In this document: in pieces, positions 9,149 through 17,714 of the stretch
Layout of the letters: each line of letters begins with the position of its first letter
Position numbering within the stretch: the first letter of the stretch is position 1
DNA from: Lachnospiraceae bacterium
GTDB taxonomy: Bacteria; Bacillota; Clostridia; Lachnospirales; Lachnospiraceae
Assembly (NCBI GenBank): GCA_028693705.1
Contig: JAQUUX010000033.1
Span: forward strand, 1 to 35,139
Direction of reading: 5' to 3'
DNA length: 35,139 nucleotides
Position numbers and translations under genes: made by a program
Notes under the pieces: model-generated
Databases searched by the model: none
What the model was told of the DNA's origin: nothing
What the model saw: only the letters and a program-made list of their open reading frames with translations

Positions 9149-10324
9149 CTACTTCTGCTGTTCTTTCCGAAGCTTCTCTACAAAATCCTGTAATCTGCCA
9201 ATGGCAATTTTCAGATTATCCAGAGAATATGCATAGGAGATTCTCACAAAGCCTTCTCCACACTCACCAAATGCAGTTCCCGGCACCAGTGCCACCTTTT
9301 CTTCCTTCAAAAATCTGGTGGCAAATTCATCACTTGTCATGCCAAATTCTTTGATACATGGGAAAATATAAAAAGCACCGTAAGGTTCAAAGCATTCCAG
9401 ATTCATTTCCCTAAATACGTGAATCAGATAACGTCTCCTCTGGTTGTATGCCTGACACATCATCTTCACATCCTCATCACCATTTTTCAGTGCTTCGATA
9501 GCAGCATACTGGCTGGTGGTCGGTGCACACATGATGGCAAACTGATGGATCTTGGTCATCTGAGCAATGATTTCTTTCGGACCACAGGCATATCCTAATC
9601 TCCAGCCTGTCATTGCATAAGCTTTGGAAAAACCATTAATCAAAATAGTACGCTCCTGCATATCCGGCAATGATACGATTGATACATGTTTCTCTTTATA
9701 TGTAAGCTCTGCATATATCTCATCAGAAATCACAAACAAATCATGTTTTCTAATGACTTCAGCAATAGCTTCCAGATCCTTCTGTTCCATAATGGCACCG
9801 GTTGGATTATTCGGATATGGCAGGATCAAAATCTTGGTCTTGTCTGTTATAGCAGCTTCCAGTTCTTCTGCTGTTAAACGGAATTCATTTGCTGCCTGTA
9901 ATTCTATGATAACCGGCTTGCCGCCCGCTAAAATAGTACATGGCTCATAGGAAACATAGCTCGGCTGCGGAATCAGTACCTCATCACCGGGATCCAGCAT
10001 AGCACGAAGAGCAATATCGATAGCTTCTGATCCACCAACAGTTACCAGTACCTGATTGGAATAATCATATTCCACACCCTGGGATCGCTTCATATAATTG
10101 CAGATTTCTATTTTTAAATCCTTTAAACCGCTATTAGAGGTATAAAAGGTACGTCCCTTTTCCAGGGAATAGATACCCTCGTCTCTGATATGCCATGGTG
10201 TATCAAAATCCGGTTCACCTACACCAAGAGAAATTGCATCATCCATTTCACTTACAATATCAAAAAATTTACGGATACCTGAGGGTTTAATGGTTACGAT
10301 TGTTTCTGATAATGGATTTCTCAC
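9149..10324 (-). CDS. PLP-dependent class I/II aminotransferase
   Basis: The 391-residue fold-type I aminotransferase has the PLP lysine in NGFSKAYAMTGWRLGY, cofactor contacts in PYPNNPTGA and SDEIYAELTY, and the substrate-carboxylate Arg near the C-terminus in GEGFVRISYA. It resembles the PatA/AspC/AlaT branch, so it probably moves amino groups from aspartate, alanine or aromatic amino acids to a 2-oxo acid. The start ATGAGAAA overlaps the stop of the Lrp-like gene by four bases, which ties the two in translation and suggests the regulator senses an amino acid handled by this enzyme. The exact substrate cannot be read from the sequence. Confidence 0.88.
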   Translation of the reverse strand: MRNPLSETIVTIKPSGIRKFFDIVSEMDDAISLGVGEPDFDTPWHIRDEGIYSLEKGRTFYTSNSGLKDLKIEICNYMKRSQGVEYDYSNQVLVTVGGSEAIDIALRAMLDPGDEVLIPQPSYVSYEPCTILAGGKPVIIELQAANEFRLTAEELEAAITDKTKILILPYPNNPTGAIMEQKDLEAIAEVIRKHDLFVISDEIYAELTYKEKHVSIVSLPDMQERTILINGFSKAYAMTGWRLGYACGPKEIIAQMTKIHQFAIMCAPTTSQYAAIEALKNGDEDVKMMCQAYNQRRRYLIHVFREMNLECFEPYGAFYIFPCIKEFGMTSDEFATRFLKEEKVALVPGTAFGECGEGFVRISYAYSLDNLKIAIGRLQDFVEKLRKEQQK

Positions 10325-10803
10325 GGCGTAATCTTCTCCCTTTCATCTTCGTATTTTTTGGTCAGTACAGTACCATGGTCTTTGTATTTCTTCAGGATAA
10401 AGTGGGTAGCTGTACTCAAAACGGTATCCAGTGTGGATAACTTGTCAGATACGAATTTGGATACTTCCTTTAAGCTTCTGCCCTCCAAAGTAACCATCAG
10501 ATCAAATCCGCCGGATATCAGATATACGGAATTTACTTCCGGGTATTTGTATATTCTCTCCGCAATATTATCAAAACCCTGTCCTCTTTGCGGAGTTACA
10601 CGAACCTCTATCAATGCTGTTACCTTTTCAATGGAAGTTTTCTCCCAATCGATCAGTGTATGATAACCGCAGATAATTCCTTCTGCCTCTAAAGCGGCCA
10701 GTTCATTGACCACATCTATTTCCTCTACTCCCAAGATCACAGCCAGTTCCTTTAAATCAATACGGCTGTTCTTCTCGATAATTGTCAGTAATTCTTCACG
10801 CAT
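10321..10803 (-). CDS. Lrp/AsnC-family transcriptional regulator
   Basis: This 160-residue protein has an N-terminal winged helix (about 5-55, NSRIDLKELAVILGVEE) and a RAM ligand-binding/oligomerisation domain (about 65-140, with VYLISGGFDLMVTLEGRSL). It lacks the more usual ..LLQ.NGR.S..ELA start of E. coli Lrp, as is common for archaeal-like and clostridial members. The ATG has AAGGAG seven bases upstream. Four-base overlap with the aminotransferase gene implies joint control, and Lrp-type proteins often regulate the gene next to them in response to amino acids. Ligand unknown. Confidence 0.9.
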   Translation of the reverse strand: MREELLTIIEKNSRIDLKELAVILGVEEIDVVNELAALEAEGIICGYHTLIDWEKTSIEKVTALIEVRVTPQRGQGFDNIAERIYKYPEVNSVYLISGGFDLMVTLEGRSLKEVSKFVSDKLSTLDTVLSTATHFILKKYKDHGTVLTKKYEDEREKITP

Positions 10804-10843
10804 GGTTTTGCTCCTTTCAAGCTGTTGTAATCATGTTTTTATT

Positions 10844-11833
10844 TTAAGAAAAAATCTTCAGAAGTTCATCCACCTGTGGTAGATTCAGGAAACTTTTTTC
10901 ATCATCGTTTATGACAGTTCTGTCATTTCCTTGCACAGTATGTCCTATTATCACTGCCGGAATGTTTTGTTTTTCCAACTCCGCTACCAGTGAATTTCCA
11001 TTTGGAGCTGCAATCAGCATAGCTCCGCCGGACAATACCTGATAAGGATTACATTCTAACAGTTCACAGATTTCAACGGTTTCCTGTTTGATGGGTATCT
11101 TCTTCAGATCTACTTCTATACCGGTATGGCCTCGTTCCGCCATTTCCCATAAAGCTCCTAAGATTCCGCCCCGCGACAGGTTATGCATAGCGCATACCTG
11201 CGCGTTCACCGCGACTGCAGCCTCCGGAACAACGGATAACTGCTGTTTCAACGCTCTGGCATTTCGTAAAAAGCTTTCCGGAAAACGTTCCGCTAATATA
11301 TCACGCTTTTCTTCTTCCAGTAAAACGGTGCCTTCCATGCCAATCCACTTGGTAACAATCAAATCTAAACCGGGTACCAGTTTCTCACCTGCCAGCTCTG
11401 TCTTTTCATTGATACATCTGCCTACACCGCTTGCTACGATCACCGGCGTATTTACCGCTGTTGTAACTTCGGTATGCCCTCCGGCTATTTCCACCTGCAA
11501 TTCCTTTGCTGTTTCCGCTGCCTGTTCCATCAACTCCCGCAGTACTATCTCTTCCGTATCTGCCGGCAGCAAAACCGTTAATTCCACGGCCAAAGGCTCT
11601 GCCCCGGCGGCGGCCATATCATTGACGCACTCTGTCACAGCCATAGCTGCTGCCTGTTTCACAGGCAGTGTAACAGGATTAGCGGTAAAGACCGTTAAAC
11701 CCGGATTTTCCGATGCAAAAAAGGCGCAGTCTCTCCCTATCCCTGCGCCTAACTTAATTTCCGGTTTATGATATTGTATCTGTTTTAAAACGGAGCGCTT
11801 TAATACATTCTCCGGTACTTTACCTATTCGCAT
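10844..11833 (-). CDS. AIR synthase-related (PurM/HypE/ThiL superfamily) protein
   Basis: The 329-residue protein has the two-domain PurM-type fold: an N-terminal ATP-binding half with GIGRDCAFF, AVTECVNDMAAAGAEPLAVELT and EIAGGHTEVT, and a C-terminal half with HNLSRGGILGALWEMAERG and CNPYQVLSGGAMLIA. These resemble HypE and selenophosphate synthetase, but no HypE C-terminal Cys and no hyp genes are present, so I do not call it HypE. It lies 23 bases after the VanW-type gene and 40 before the lrp-like gene, probably in one transcript. ATP-dependent activation of a small molecule is inferred from the superfamily; the substrate is unknown. Confidence 0.8.
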   Translation of the reverse strand: MRIGKVPENVLKRSVLKQIQYHKPEIKLGAGIGRDCAFFASENPGLTVFTANPVTLPVKQAAAMAVTECVNDMAAAGAEPLAVELTVLLPADTEEIVLRELMEQAAETAKELQVEIAGGHTEVTTAVNTPVIVASGVGRCINEKTELAGEKLVPGLDLIVTKWIGMEGTVLLEEEKRDILAERFPESFLRNARALKQQLSVVPEAAVAVNAQVCAMHNLSRGGILGALWEMAERGHTGIEVDLKKIPIKQETVEICELLECNPYQVLSGGAMLIAAPNGNSLVAELEKQNIPAVIIGHTVQGNDRTVINDDEKSFLNLPQVDELLKIFS

Positions 11834-11856
11834 AATATCCCCAAGTCATGTTTGGT

Positions 11857-13485
11857 CTATTGGGTTACCTGAACTGTTTCCGGATCTGCCGCCGGAGTTC
11901 CTGGTACTGCAGCTCCCGGTTGACCGGCTGCCGGATCTGTTGTAGCCGGCTGACCAGTGGCTGGATCTACTGCCGGTGCAGGTGGCTGTACTACTACAGG
12001 TTGCCCTGCTGCCAAGGCTGCGGCAACACCCTTGATATAATCAATGTTATTGGTTGCAAGTGCAGCAGCCATCGTATTATAAGCATTAGGATCTGCAGTT
12101 GCTACACCAAAAGTAGCCTGTCTCGGTACTGCTTTATATGATGAGCTGTTGACCTGCTCTCTGCTTTCCTGGACTCCGTTTACTGTAACAACCTTCCACA
12201 AACGCGCCTTGTATCCAATATGCACACCCTGGGTTGCCACATAACCAATTGGCTGATTGGCATCTGTAAATATGGTCTCTGTATCCGGTACGGTTGTTTC
12301 CAGCGTTTCACTTTCGTAAGTTACTTTTCTGCTGGCTGTATCTCTTGTTTCCTGTCCATATATGGTAAATGTTATCTGTTTGTCTTCTGTATAGCCCTCG
12401 ATGTAAATAGGAGCATCTGTATTATTTACAAACTGGAAATCCTTCCCTGATGACTCTGCAATCGCAGCATCCATGGAAGGTTTCACATAGCTGACAATCA
12501 TGGAATGATTATGTCTCTCTGTGACTTCCAGCTCTGATAACAAAACTGCGTTGTACAATGTTGTAGAGACCTGGCAGATACCGCCGCCAAGACTGTCTAC
12601 TACCTGACCGTTTAAGTAGGAACCCGCCAGATAATATCCGTTTTCCGTAGAAAATGGTGATACTGCTTCATAAACAGAGAAAGTATCTCCCGGATATATC
12701 GTTGCACCGTTGATCAGGTTACAGCCATTTGTCACATTTGCACTTCGATCTGCTCCGGAACTTTTAAAACTGGTTGTATAGGTACCTAATACATCTTTTA
12801 CTTTTTTCAGTTCTTCTTCTGAACCCTTTGGCTCGTCTACTGTAACCGCCAGAGTAACTGTGCTGTTATCAATTGCCCATGTATTGGCGACAAAATCCTG
12901 AATCGCCTTGGCAGAAGCCGTTTCATCGATTACACATCCTATCTGTCCGCCTTCCATTTCGAAAGCTCCATTATTACGAACAAGATGGGCATTTACAGCT
13001 TCCACATTATATTCTTCTGAAAGAGAAGCAAGTAAATCGGTTACAGCAGCCACATCACAGGTCAAAGCAACATCCAGCACCTTATCGCTATGCTCTAAAT
13101 CCTTTAATGCCTTATACCTTGCAACTATATTGCCTGATTTTCCAATTTCAATTGCTTCTTCTACCAGCTCCGGATTACTCCAGGTAATTCCCAGATCCCC
13201 TGCTGTCACATCCACATCTGTTTCATCTGTGATGTGAAGAGTAATGGGTTCACTTTTCAATTCCTCTATATAATCTTTAACCGCCTGCGTTGCTTCCTGG
13301 GTAGTCATCCCCCCCAGAGAAACCGTATCTGCGTAAACACCCTGTTCAACGGTGTCCTTATTCTTTGCCTCAGATGTAAATCCAAAAGAGAGGGAGCCGG
13401 CAGTTACCAGTCCCATCATCATCAGACTTATGGACAATCTGCGACCTGCACTAATTTTACCTTTTTTTCTATCTGTCATTTTCAT
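11857..13485 (-). CDS. VanW-domain cell-wall-associated protein with Pro/Ala-rich C-terminal tail
   Basis: The 542-residue protein has an N-terminal hydrophobic segment (about 17-38) that fits a signal peptide or anchor. A putative peptidoglycan-binding_4-type region follows (about 60-230), then a VanW domain (about 235-365) with GATIYPGDTFSVYEA, GGGICQVSTTLYNA and ERHNHSMIVSYV, a beta-rich region and a low-complexity tail of QPPAPAVDP/TGQPATTDP type. VanW-domain proteins occur widely in Gram-positive envelopes without known activity; the name comes from a vancomycin-resistance cluster and does not imply resistance. I chose ATG 13485 because GAGGAG precedes it; an ATG 30 bases upstream lacks a comparable site. 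It is preceded by a 34-codon membrane peptide gene. Confidence 0.85.
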   Translation of the reverse strand: MKMTDRKKGKISAGRRLSISLMMMGLVTAGSLSFGFTSEAKNKDTVEQGVYADTVSLGGMTTQEATQAVKDYIEELKSEPITLHITDETDVDVTAGDLGITWSNPELVEEAIEIGKSGNIVARYKALKDLEHSDKVLDVALTCDVAAVTDLLASLSEEYNVEAVNAHLVRNNGAFEMEGGQIGCVIDETASAKAIQDFVANTWAIDNSTVTLAVTVDEPKGSEEELKKVKDVLGTYTTSFKSSGADRSANVTNGCNLINGATIYPGDTFSVYEAVSPFSTENGYYLAGSYLNGQVVDSLGGGICQVSTTLYNAVLLSELEVTERHNHSMIVSYVKPSMDAAIAESSGKDFQFVNNTDAPIYIEGYTEDKQITFTIYGQETRDTASRKVTYESETLETTVPDTETIFTDANQPIGYVATQGVHIGYKARLWKVVTVNGVQESREQVNSSSYKAVPRQATFGVATADPNAYNTMAAALATNNIDYIKGVAAALAAGQPVVVQPPAPAVDPATGQPATTDPAAGQPGAAVPGTPAADPETVQVTQ

Positions 13486-13518
13486 AAACTCCTCGTGTTG
13501 CCCCTCTTGTTGCAATTC

Positions 13519-13623
13519 CTACAGCATATATGCTAAAGTAGGAATAAGCATTGCAGCTACTAAAATCAATATAATAATAGAAGAAATGATTCTTCTTGTT
13601 TTGTTATTTCGCATATTAAACAT
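13519..13623 (-). CDS. 34-residue predicted membrane peptide upstream of the VanW gene
   Basis: The ORF reads MFNMRNNKTRRIISS, then a hydrophobic stretch (about residues 15-34) ending in AYML. GGAG lies six bases before the ATG. The basic N-terminus and single hydrophobic helix predict a small protein with its N-terminus in the cytoplasm. It ends 33 bases before the VanW-type gene and shares its strand, so it is probably the first gene of that transcript. I know of no assigned function. It could be a leader peptide, but its composition and good ribosome site favour a real small membrane protein. Confidence 0.6.
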   Translation of the reverse strand: MFNMRNNKTRRIISSIIILILVAAMLIPTLAYML

Positions 13624-13647
13624 GGTGGTCTCCAATCATATTAAAAC

Positions 13648-13679
13648 AAAAGGTTTTATCTTTCTATTCTAAACCTTTT
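13648..13679. repeat. Inverted repeat between divergent genes
   Basis: AAAAGGTTT and AAACCTTTT form perfect nine-base arms around a 14-base T-rich loop, midway between the minus-strand small peptide gene and the plus-strand gene at 13709. It could be a regulator site for both promoters. TATACT at 13681-13686 just beyond it may be the -10 box for the plus-strand gene. Confidence 0.4.
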
Positions 13680-13708
13680 ATATACTATAGTCCAGGTAGG
13701 TATTATAA

Positions 13709-14314
13709 ATGAAATTACCGTTTTTATCAAGTTTTTTTGTCTTTATCATATGGCTCACTTACGAGCTTCATAAACATACAAAATTAGAGCAGCAAGCCAT
13801 GAATTCCTTTTGGAAAAGAGAGAAAATGGCTGATCAGACAGAAGCTAAATCCCTGGATGATCTCGCTTATATTCAAATTCCTCTGGAATTGTTTCCCTGT
13901 GATCTGTTACCGGATAATGAAACCGTGCAGGATTGTATTGATACGATGCGCGTCTTATCTGACCAAAAAATCGTAAATTTAACCGGTTATTCCAATACTG
14001 ATCTCAAACTGGAATACGGTGCCCCTAATATCCGCAAACTCATTGCCTATGATCAGAATTATACCATTCTGGCAAGAACATTGCAGAAATGGGCAACTCT
14101 GCTTCAGTCAAACGGCTATGCAGAAGAAGCTATTCCTATGTTGGAATTTGCTATCTCCACCCAGTCGGACGTATCTGCCACCTATCATACTCTGGCAGAA
14201 TATTATCAGTCCCATGGAGAAAAAGATAAAATCCAAAATCTGAAGGATACTGCCGAAGAGCTTCGTTCCGCAATGAAGCCCTCTATTATTCATATGCTGG
14301 AAGCATACGCTTAA
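13709..14314 (+). CDS. Hypothetical N-terminally anchored protein with TPR-like C-terminal half
   Basis: I do not recognise this 201-residue protein. Residues about 4-19 (LPFLSSFFVFIIWLTY) form a hydrophobic segment, followed by a charged region. The C-terminal part (about 110-190) looks helical and TPR-like, with ARTLQKWATLLQSNGYAEEA, PMLEFAIS and YHTLAEYYQSHGEKDKI at the spacing of paired helices. A membrane-tethered scaffold or protein-binding role is possible but only inferred. The ATG is preceded by AGGTAGG. It diverges from the VanW transcript and its stop codon overlaps that of the convergent exonuclease gene by four bases. Confidence 0.7.
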   Translation: MKLPFLSSFFVFIIWLTYELHKHTKLEQQAMNSFWKREKMADQTEAKSLDDLAYIQIPLELFPCDLLPDNETVQDCIDTMRVLSDQKIVNLTGYSNTDLKLEYGAPNIRKLIAYDQNYTILARTLQKWATLLQSNGYAEEAIPMLEFAISTQSDVSATYHTLAEYYQSHGEKDKIQNLKDTAEELRSAMKPSIIHMLEAYA

Positions 14315-15054
14315 TGACTTATTTTCTGTTGCAATAGCTGATTTACAAAACGACTTGCTTCTGATCTTGTCAGAAAAGGAATATCTTTTATCCTTAAAGC
14401 AATTTGTATCGGATATTTCGTTTTATCCTTTTCATATATTTCCAATAGTTTTTCTAATTGCTCCCGTTGCGCTTTCGTTATGGGAGCTTTCTTTTTTGCC
14501 TTATAAATCTGCGGCACCGGTTTAAATACCTTTTCCTTTTCCTCTTCCATTCCATAAAAATTCTTTAACAGGCATTGATAAAGTCTGTGCGTTGCTTCTG
14601 CATCCTGAAGTGCCCGGTGAGGCGTATAGTCCAAATGATAATACCGGCACAGTGAGGGCAAACTGCGACTTTCCAGTTCCGGCAGAAACTTTCTTGCAAT
14701 CTTTAACGTATCCACTGCCATTCTTTCAAACTGCAATCCCTGTTCCACAGCTGCTTTTTTTACGAAAGAATAGTCAAACAGAACACTATGACCAAGTAGA
14801 ATATAATCTCCTGCAAATTCAAGAAATTTAGGTAATACCGTTTCCAGTTCCGGCGCGGATTGTAATTCTTCCTCTGTGATGCCGGTCAGATTCTGTACAA
14901 AATCGCTTAAAGGTCTATGAGGATTTACCAGCGTCGAAAATCGCTCCATAACCTTCCCTTCTTCTACTTTTACCGCTCCAATTTCAATTAGTTTCTCCAC
15001 TCCCGGATCCAGGCCTGTAGTTTCCAGATCCAGGCAGACATAAGAATTGATCAT
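14311..15054 (-). CDS. 3'-5' exonuclease, DEDDh family (PolC/DnaQ-like)
   Basis: The 247-residue protein carries ExoI VCLDLETTGLDP (near the N-terminus), ExoII in HSVLFDYSFVKKA and ExoIII HRALQDAEATHRLYQ, so the Asp-Glu-Asp-Asp-His set is present. This matches the proofreading-type exonuclease of PolC or DnaQ as a stand-alone protein. A C-terminal extension of about 75 residues is Lys-rich. The ATG at 15054 has GAGGA seven bases upstream and starts right at the catalytic domain; a start 69 bases earlier would overlap nth and add an unrelated peptide. The nth stop ends two bases upstream, so both repair nucleases are probably translated from one mRNA. Substrate (DNA or RNA) is not decided by sequence. 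Confidence 0.85.
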   Translation of the reverse strand: MINSYVCLDLETTGLDPGVEKLIEIGAVKVEEGKVMERFSTLVNPHRPLSDFVQNLTGITEEELQSAPELETVLPKFLEFAGDYILLGHSVLFDYSFVKKAAVEQGLQFERMAVDTLKIARKFLPELESRSLPSLCRYYHLDYTPHRALQDAEATHRLYQCLLKNFYGMEEEKEKVFKPVPQIYKAKKKAPITKAQREQLEKLLEIYEKDKTKYPIQIALRIKDIPFLTRSEASRFVNQLLQQKISH

Positions 15055-15056
15055 GC

Positions 15057-15716
15057 CTATTTCCTCTTTTGGGAAGTCTTGAGTTTTTTCTGATATTCCG
15101 GGCAATCTGCCTGCAAAAAGCATTCTTCACATTTAGGTGACTGCGCCTTACATATTTCACGTCCCAGCGTAATCAATTGCATATTCCATAGAATCCAATG
15201 ATCTTTAGGTAATGCTTTCATCAGGTCCATTTCCACTTTTGTCGGGTCATCTGATTTGGTCAGTCCCAGCTTTTTGGAAATTCTTTTCACATGAGTATCT
15301 ACAACAATACTTGGATCGTCATAAATATTTCCTCGAATTACATTGGCTGTTTTCCTGCCCACGCCTGCTAATGAAGTAAGATCTTCCAGACTGCGGGGAA
15401 CTTCTCCTCCAAATCTGTTACACAGATCCTGACAACAGGAAATGATATTCTTCGCTTTATTATGATAAAATCCGGTGGAGTGAATATCCTTTTCCAATTC
15501 TTTTAGATCAGCTGCTGCAAACGCCTCTGGACTAGTGTATTTTTGAAATAAATCTTTGGTCACGATATTAACCCTGGCATCAGTACATTGGGCACTGAGC
15601 ATGGTTGCGATCAATAACTGCCAGGCATTTTGATGATCCAGAGAACATCTGGTGACCTTTCCATAATAGCCATCCAGCTTATCCATTAAATTTTGTACAT
15701 GTTCTTTTTTGGTCAT
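15057..15716 (-). CDS. nth: Endonuclease III, DNA glycosylase/AP lyase
   Basis: The 219-residue enzyme excises oxidised pyrimidines and cleaves the abasic site. It has the helix-hairpin-helix motif with LTSLAGVGRKTANVI containing the catalytic Lys, the catalytic Asp in VVDTHVKRISKKLGL, and the [4Fe-4S] ligands spaced C-x6-C-x2-C-x5-C in CKAQSPKCEECFLQADC. Length is typical of Nth. ATG 15716 is chosen because GGAG lies five bases upstream and the protein then begins at the expected place. It lies between the radical SAM gene (56 bases) and the exonuclease gene (two bases) on the same strand. Confidence 0.95.
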   Translation of the reverse strand: MTKKEHVQNLMDKLDGYYGKVTRCSLDHQNAWQLLIATMLSAQCTDARVNIVTKDLFQKYTSPEAFAAADLKELEKDIHSTGFYHNKAKNIISCCQDLCNRFGGEVPRSLEDLTSLAGVGRKTANVIRGNIYDDPSIVVDTHVKRISKKLGLTKSDDPTKVEMDLMKALPKDHWILWNMQLITLGREICKAQSPKCEECFLQADCPEYQKKLKTSQKRK

Positions 15717-15772
15717 ATTTTCTCCTGTTTTAAATCTCCGTTGCACTTTATCTCCACAGCACATTGTTTACG

Positions 15773-17527
15773 TCACAACCAAATCGTTCTGGCTTCCTGA
15801 TTTAACGGATTTCGCTCTTTATAATCAAATAATACCAGCTGCGGTATATCAGTCTTTATCCATTCTGTTTTCTTTTGTACATAATAAAATGGCTCCAGAT
15901 GAGTCATTTTCTCTAACTGCCTGGCATCATACTCCCGGTATGCCGGCAAGCACTGTCTCTTTTGTTCCTCATTTCGGTAGAACTCTTTTGTTCTATCCTT
16001 CCATCCCGGTACCTTTTCCTCCAGCACTCCCGAAAAATCAGGTCGGCTCTTAAGATTTTCCCGCAAATACATATCATAAGTCAGCTGTTCACAATATAAT
16101 TCCTCCCTGGATAAATCCACAGTTCTGGCAAACTGAAGGAGTACCTCGTATCGATACATACGGGACGGACTGTTTACAAAAAAGCCATTCTCACGATAGA
16201 AATCAGCCAGTGCCTCATACATGGCAAACGGTGTAGAAAATACCTGTTCTAATATGGGTAACGTATGCGTATATTGGCAGCTGTTATAATACAATTCTAT
16301 CATTTCTTCTATCCGCTTCAAACTAATGATTTTGTCATGAGGTAGCCAATTTGTGGAAAGTACCTCATAAGGCGGATTATCCAGTGCTTTTATTCCATAT
16401 TCCTCTTGTCTGGCACACATCTCAGAGCCGCTTAGTACTTTGAGAAAGCCCAGCTGAAGCTGTTCAGGCTTCATCCGGTATACACGATCAAAAGAATGTC
16501 CAAAGCTTTCATAATCTTCGAAGGGAAGTCCTGCGATCAGATCCAGATGAATATGAATATTCTTTCCCTCACGCAGACTGGCAACCGTTGCCTCTAATCT
16601 GGACAGATCCGGAGTCCGGTGTACTTCCTTAAGTGTTTCAGGATTCGCCGTCTGTACTCCGATTTCCATTTGTACCAGACCGGGGCGAAGTTTCTTTAAC
16701 AGCCGCAGCTCATCTTCCCTTAATAATTCTGCTTCTATTTCAAAGTGAAAATTTGTGACACCATTGTCATGTTCTAAAATATACTGCCAGATTCCCATAG
16801 CATGTTCATGATTACTGTTAAAGGTACGGTCTATAAATTTCACCTGTTTTACATTATTATCCAGAAAAAACTGCAGTTCCTTTTTCACTGTCTCCAGCGA
16901 ACGAAGTCTCACTGTTTTATCTATTGAGGACAGACAATAGCTGCACCGAAACGGGCATCCTCTGCTGGACTCGTAATACAAAATCTTATTTTCAAAATCG
17001 TCCAGATTCTCATATAAAAAAGGAAGTGTTGTCAAATTCGTAATCGCTCTGGGCGCTGTAAAACCATGCGCAGTTAAAAGTCCGGGAATTTCTTCCAGCT
17101 CAACCAGATCTCTCCCCGCTCCAACCGTCTTTTCCTCCCGGCAATAATATCGCATTAATTCCAGAAAAGTCTGTTCTCCTTCTCCTACCATGATACCGGC
17201 CAGGAATGGAAATTCTGTCAAAATCTTTTCCCCCTGATAGCTCACTTCAGGTCCTCCAAGCCAAATAGGGACCTGCGGTAACAGCTTATGAATTTCTACG
17301 ATCAACTCCTTTATCACTCTCCAGTTCCAGATATAACAGGAAAATCCCAGCACATCAGGAGCCTTTTCATAAATGCCATTTAAGATATCTTCCATCTGAT
17401 TATTGATGGTATATTCCGCAATTTCAATATATGGTCGATATGCTGTTCCGGCATGTGCACGCAAACTATAAAGAGCCGGATTCGTATGGATATATTTTGC
17501 ATTTACTGCTGTAAGTAAGAATTTCAT
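15773..17527 (-). CDS. B12-binding radical SAM protein (DUF4080 type)
   Basis: The 584-residue protein has an N-terminal cobalamin-binding-like domain (about 1-130, with GFSCYIWNW, IWLGGPEVSYQ and GIMVGEGEQTF), a radical SAM domain with cluster cysteines Cys191, Cys195 and Cys198 in GCPFRCSYC, and a C-terminal region (about 400-560) like DUF4080. Such proteins use cobalamin and SAM for methylations or rearrangements, but the substrate of this family is unknown to me. The classical B12 motif DxHxxG is not evident in the N-terminal domain, so binding may be atypical. The ATG has AAGGAG upstream and there is a good promoter at 17576-17604. nth and the exonuclease follow. Confidence 0.85.
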   Translation of the reverse strand: MKFLLTAVNAKYIHTNPALYSLRAHAGTAYRPYIEIAEYTINNQMEDILNGIYEKAPDVLGFSCYIWNWRVIKELIVEIHKLLPQVPIWLGGPEVSYQGEKILTEFPFLAGIMVGEGEQTFLELMRYYCREEKTVGAGRDLVELEEIPGLLTAHGFTAPRAITNLTTLPFLYENLDDFENKILYYESSRGCPFRCSYCLSSIDKTVRLRSLETVKKELQFFLDNNVKQVKFIDRTFNSNHEHAMGIWQYILEHDNGVTNFHFEIEAELLREDELRLLKKLRPGLVQMEIGVQTANPETLKEVHRTPDLSRLEATVASLREGKNIHIHLDLIAGLPFEDYESFGHSFDRVYRMKPEQLQLGFLKVLSGSEMCARQEEYGIKALDNPPYEVLSTNWLPHDKIISLKRIEEMIELYYNSCQYTHTLPILEQVFSTPFAMYEALADFYRENGFFVNSPSRMYRYEVLLQFARTVDLSREELYCEQLTYDMYLRENLKSRPDFSGVLEEKVPGWKDRTKEFYRNEEQKRQCLPAYREYDARQLEKMTHLEPFYYVQKKTEWIKTDIPQLVLFDYKERNPLNQEARTIWL

Positions 17528-17575
17528 GGTACTCCTTATAAATCACAAATTCAGTATTTTTGGTATTTCTATTAC

Positions 17576-17604
17576 ATTATAATGCTTTCCCATTTTTACA
17601 GCAA
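17576..17604 (-). promoter_or_regulatory. Promoter of the radical SAM-nth-exonuclease transcript
   Basis: On the minus strand TTGCTG (17604-17599) is followed after 17 bases by a perfect TATAAT (17581-17576). The predicted start near 17569 leaves about 40 bases before the ATG at 17527, with AAGGAG in the expected position. Confidence 0.6.
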
Positions 17605-17630
17605 ATTTAATACTATCTCTTATTTTCTTG

Positions 17631-17653
17631 CAATATGTCAATTCGACATATTG
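17631..17653. promoter_or_regulatory. Perfect palindrome, probable operator of the XRE regulator
   Basis: CAATATGTC and GACATATTG form nine-base perfect arms around AATTC. The right arm contains TCGACA (17643-17648), which with CATATT at 17667-17672 (18-base spacing) makes a candidate promoter for the plus-strand XRE gene. A partial third copy, AATTGGCATATT, follows at 17661-17672. Position over the -35 suggests autorepression. The promoter of the radical SAM gene lies 27 bases away. Confidence 0.6.
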
Positions 17654-17714
17654 AATAACGAATTGGCATATTTTTCCAGTTCATGGAATATAGAATGAGA
17701 GCAGAGGTCAAAAA

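Noticed and set aside
11088-11771. 227-residue open frame on the plus strand
   Set aside because: It lies wholly antisense to the AIR-synthase-like gene, has Ser/Ala-rich content typical of a shadow frame, and no ribosome site.
11857-13485. VanW protein as a vancomycin-resistance gene
   Set aside because: No vanH, vanA/B, vanX or vanR/S neighbours; VanW domains are common in Clostridia without resistance.
15717-15764. 16-residue N-terminal extension of Nth
   Set aside because: ATG 15716 has GGAG at correct spacing and matches the usual Nth start.
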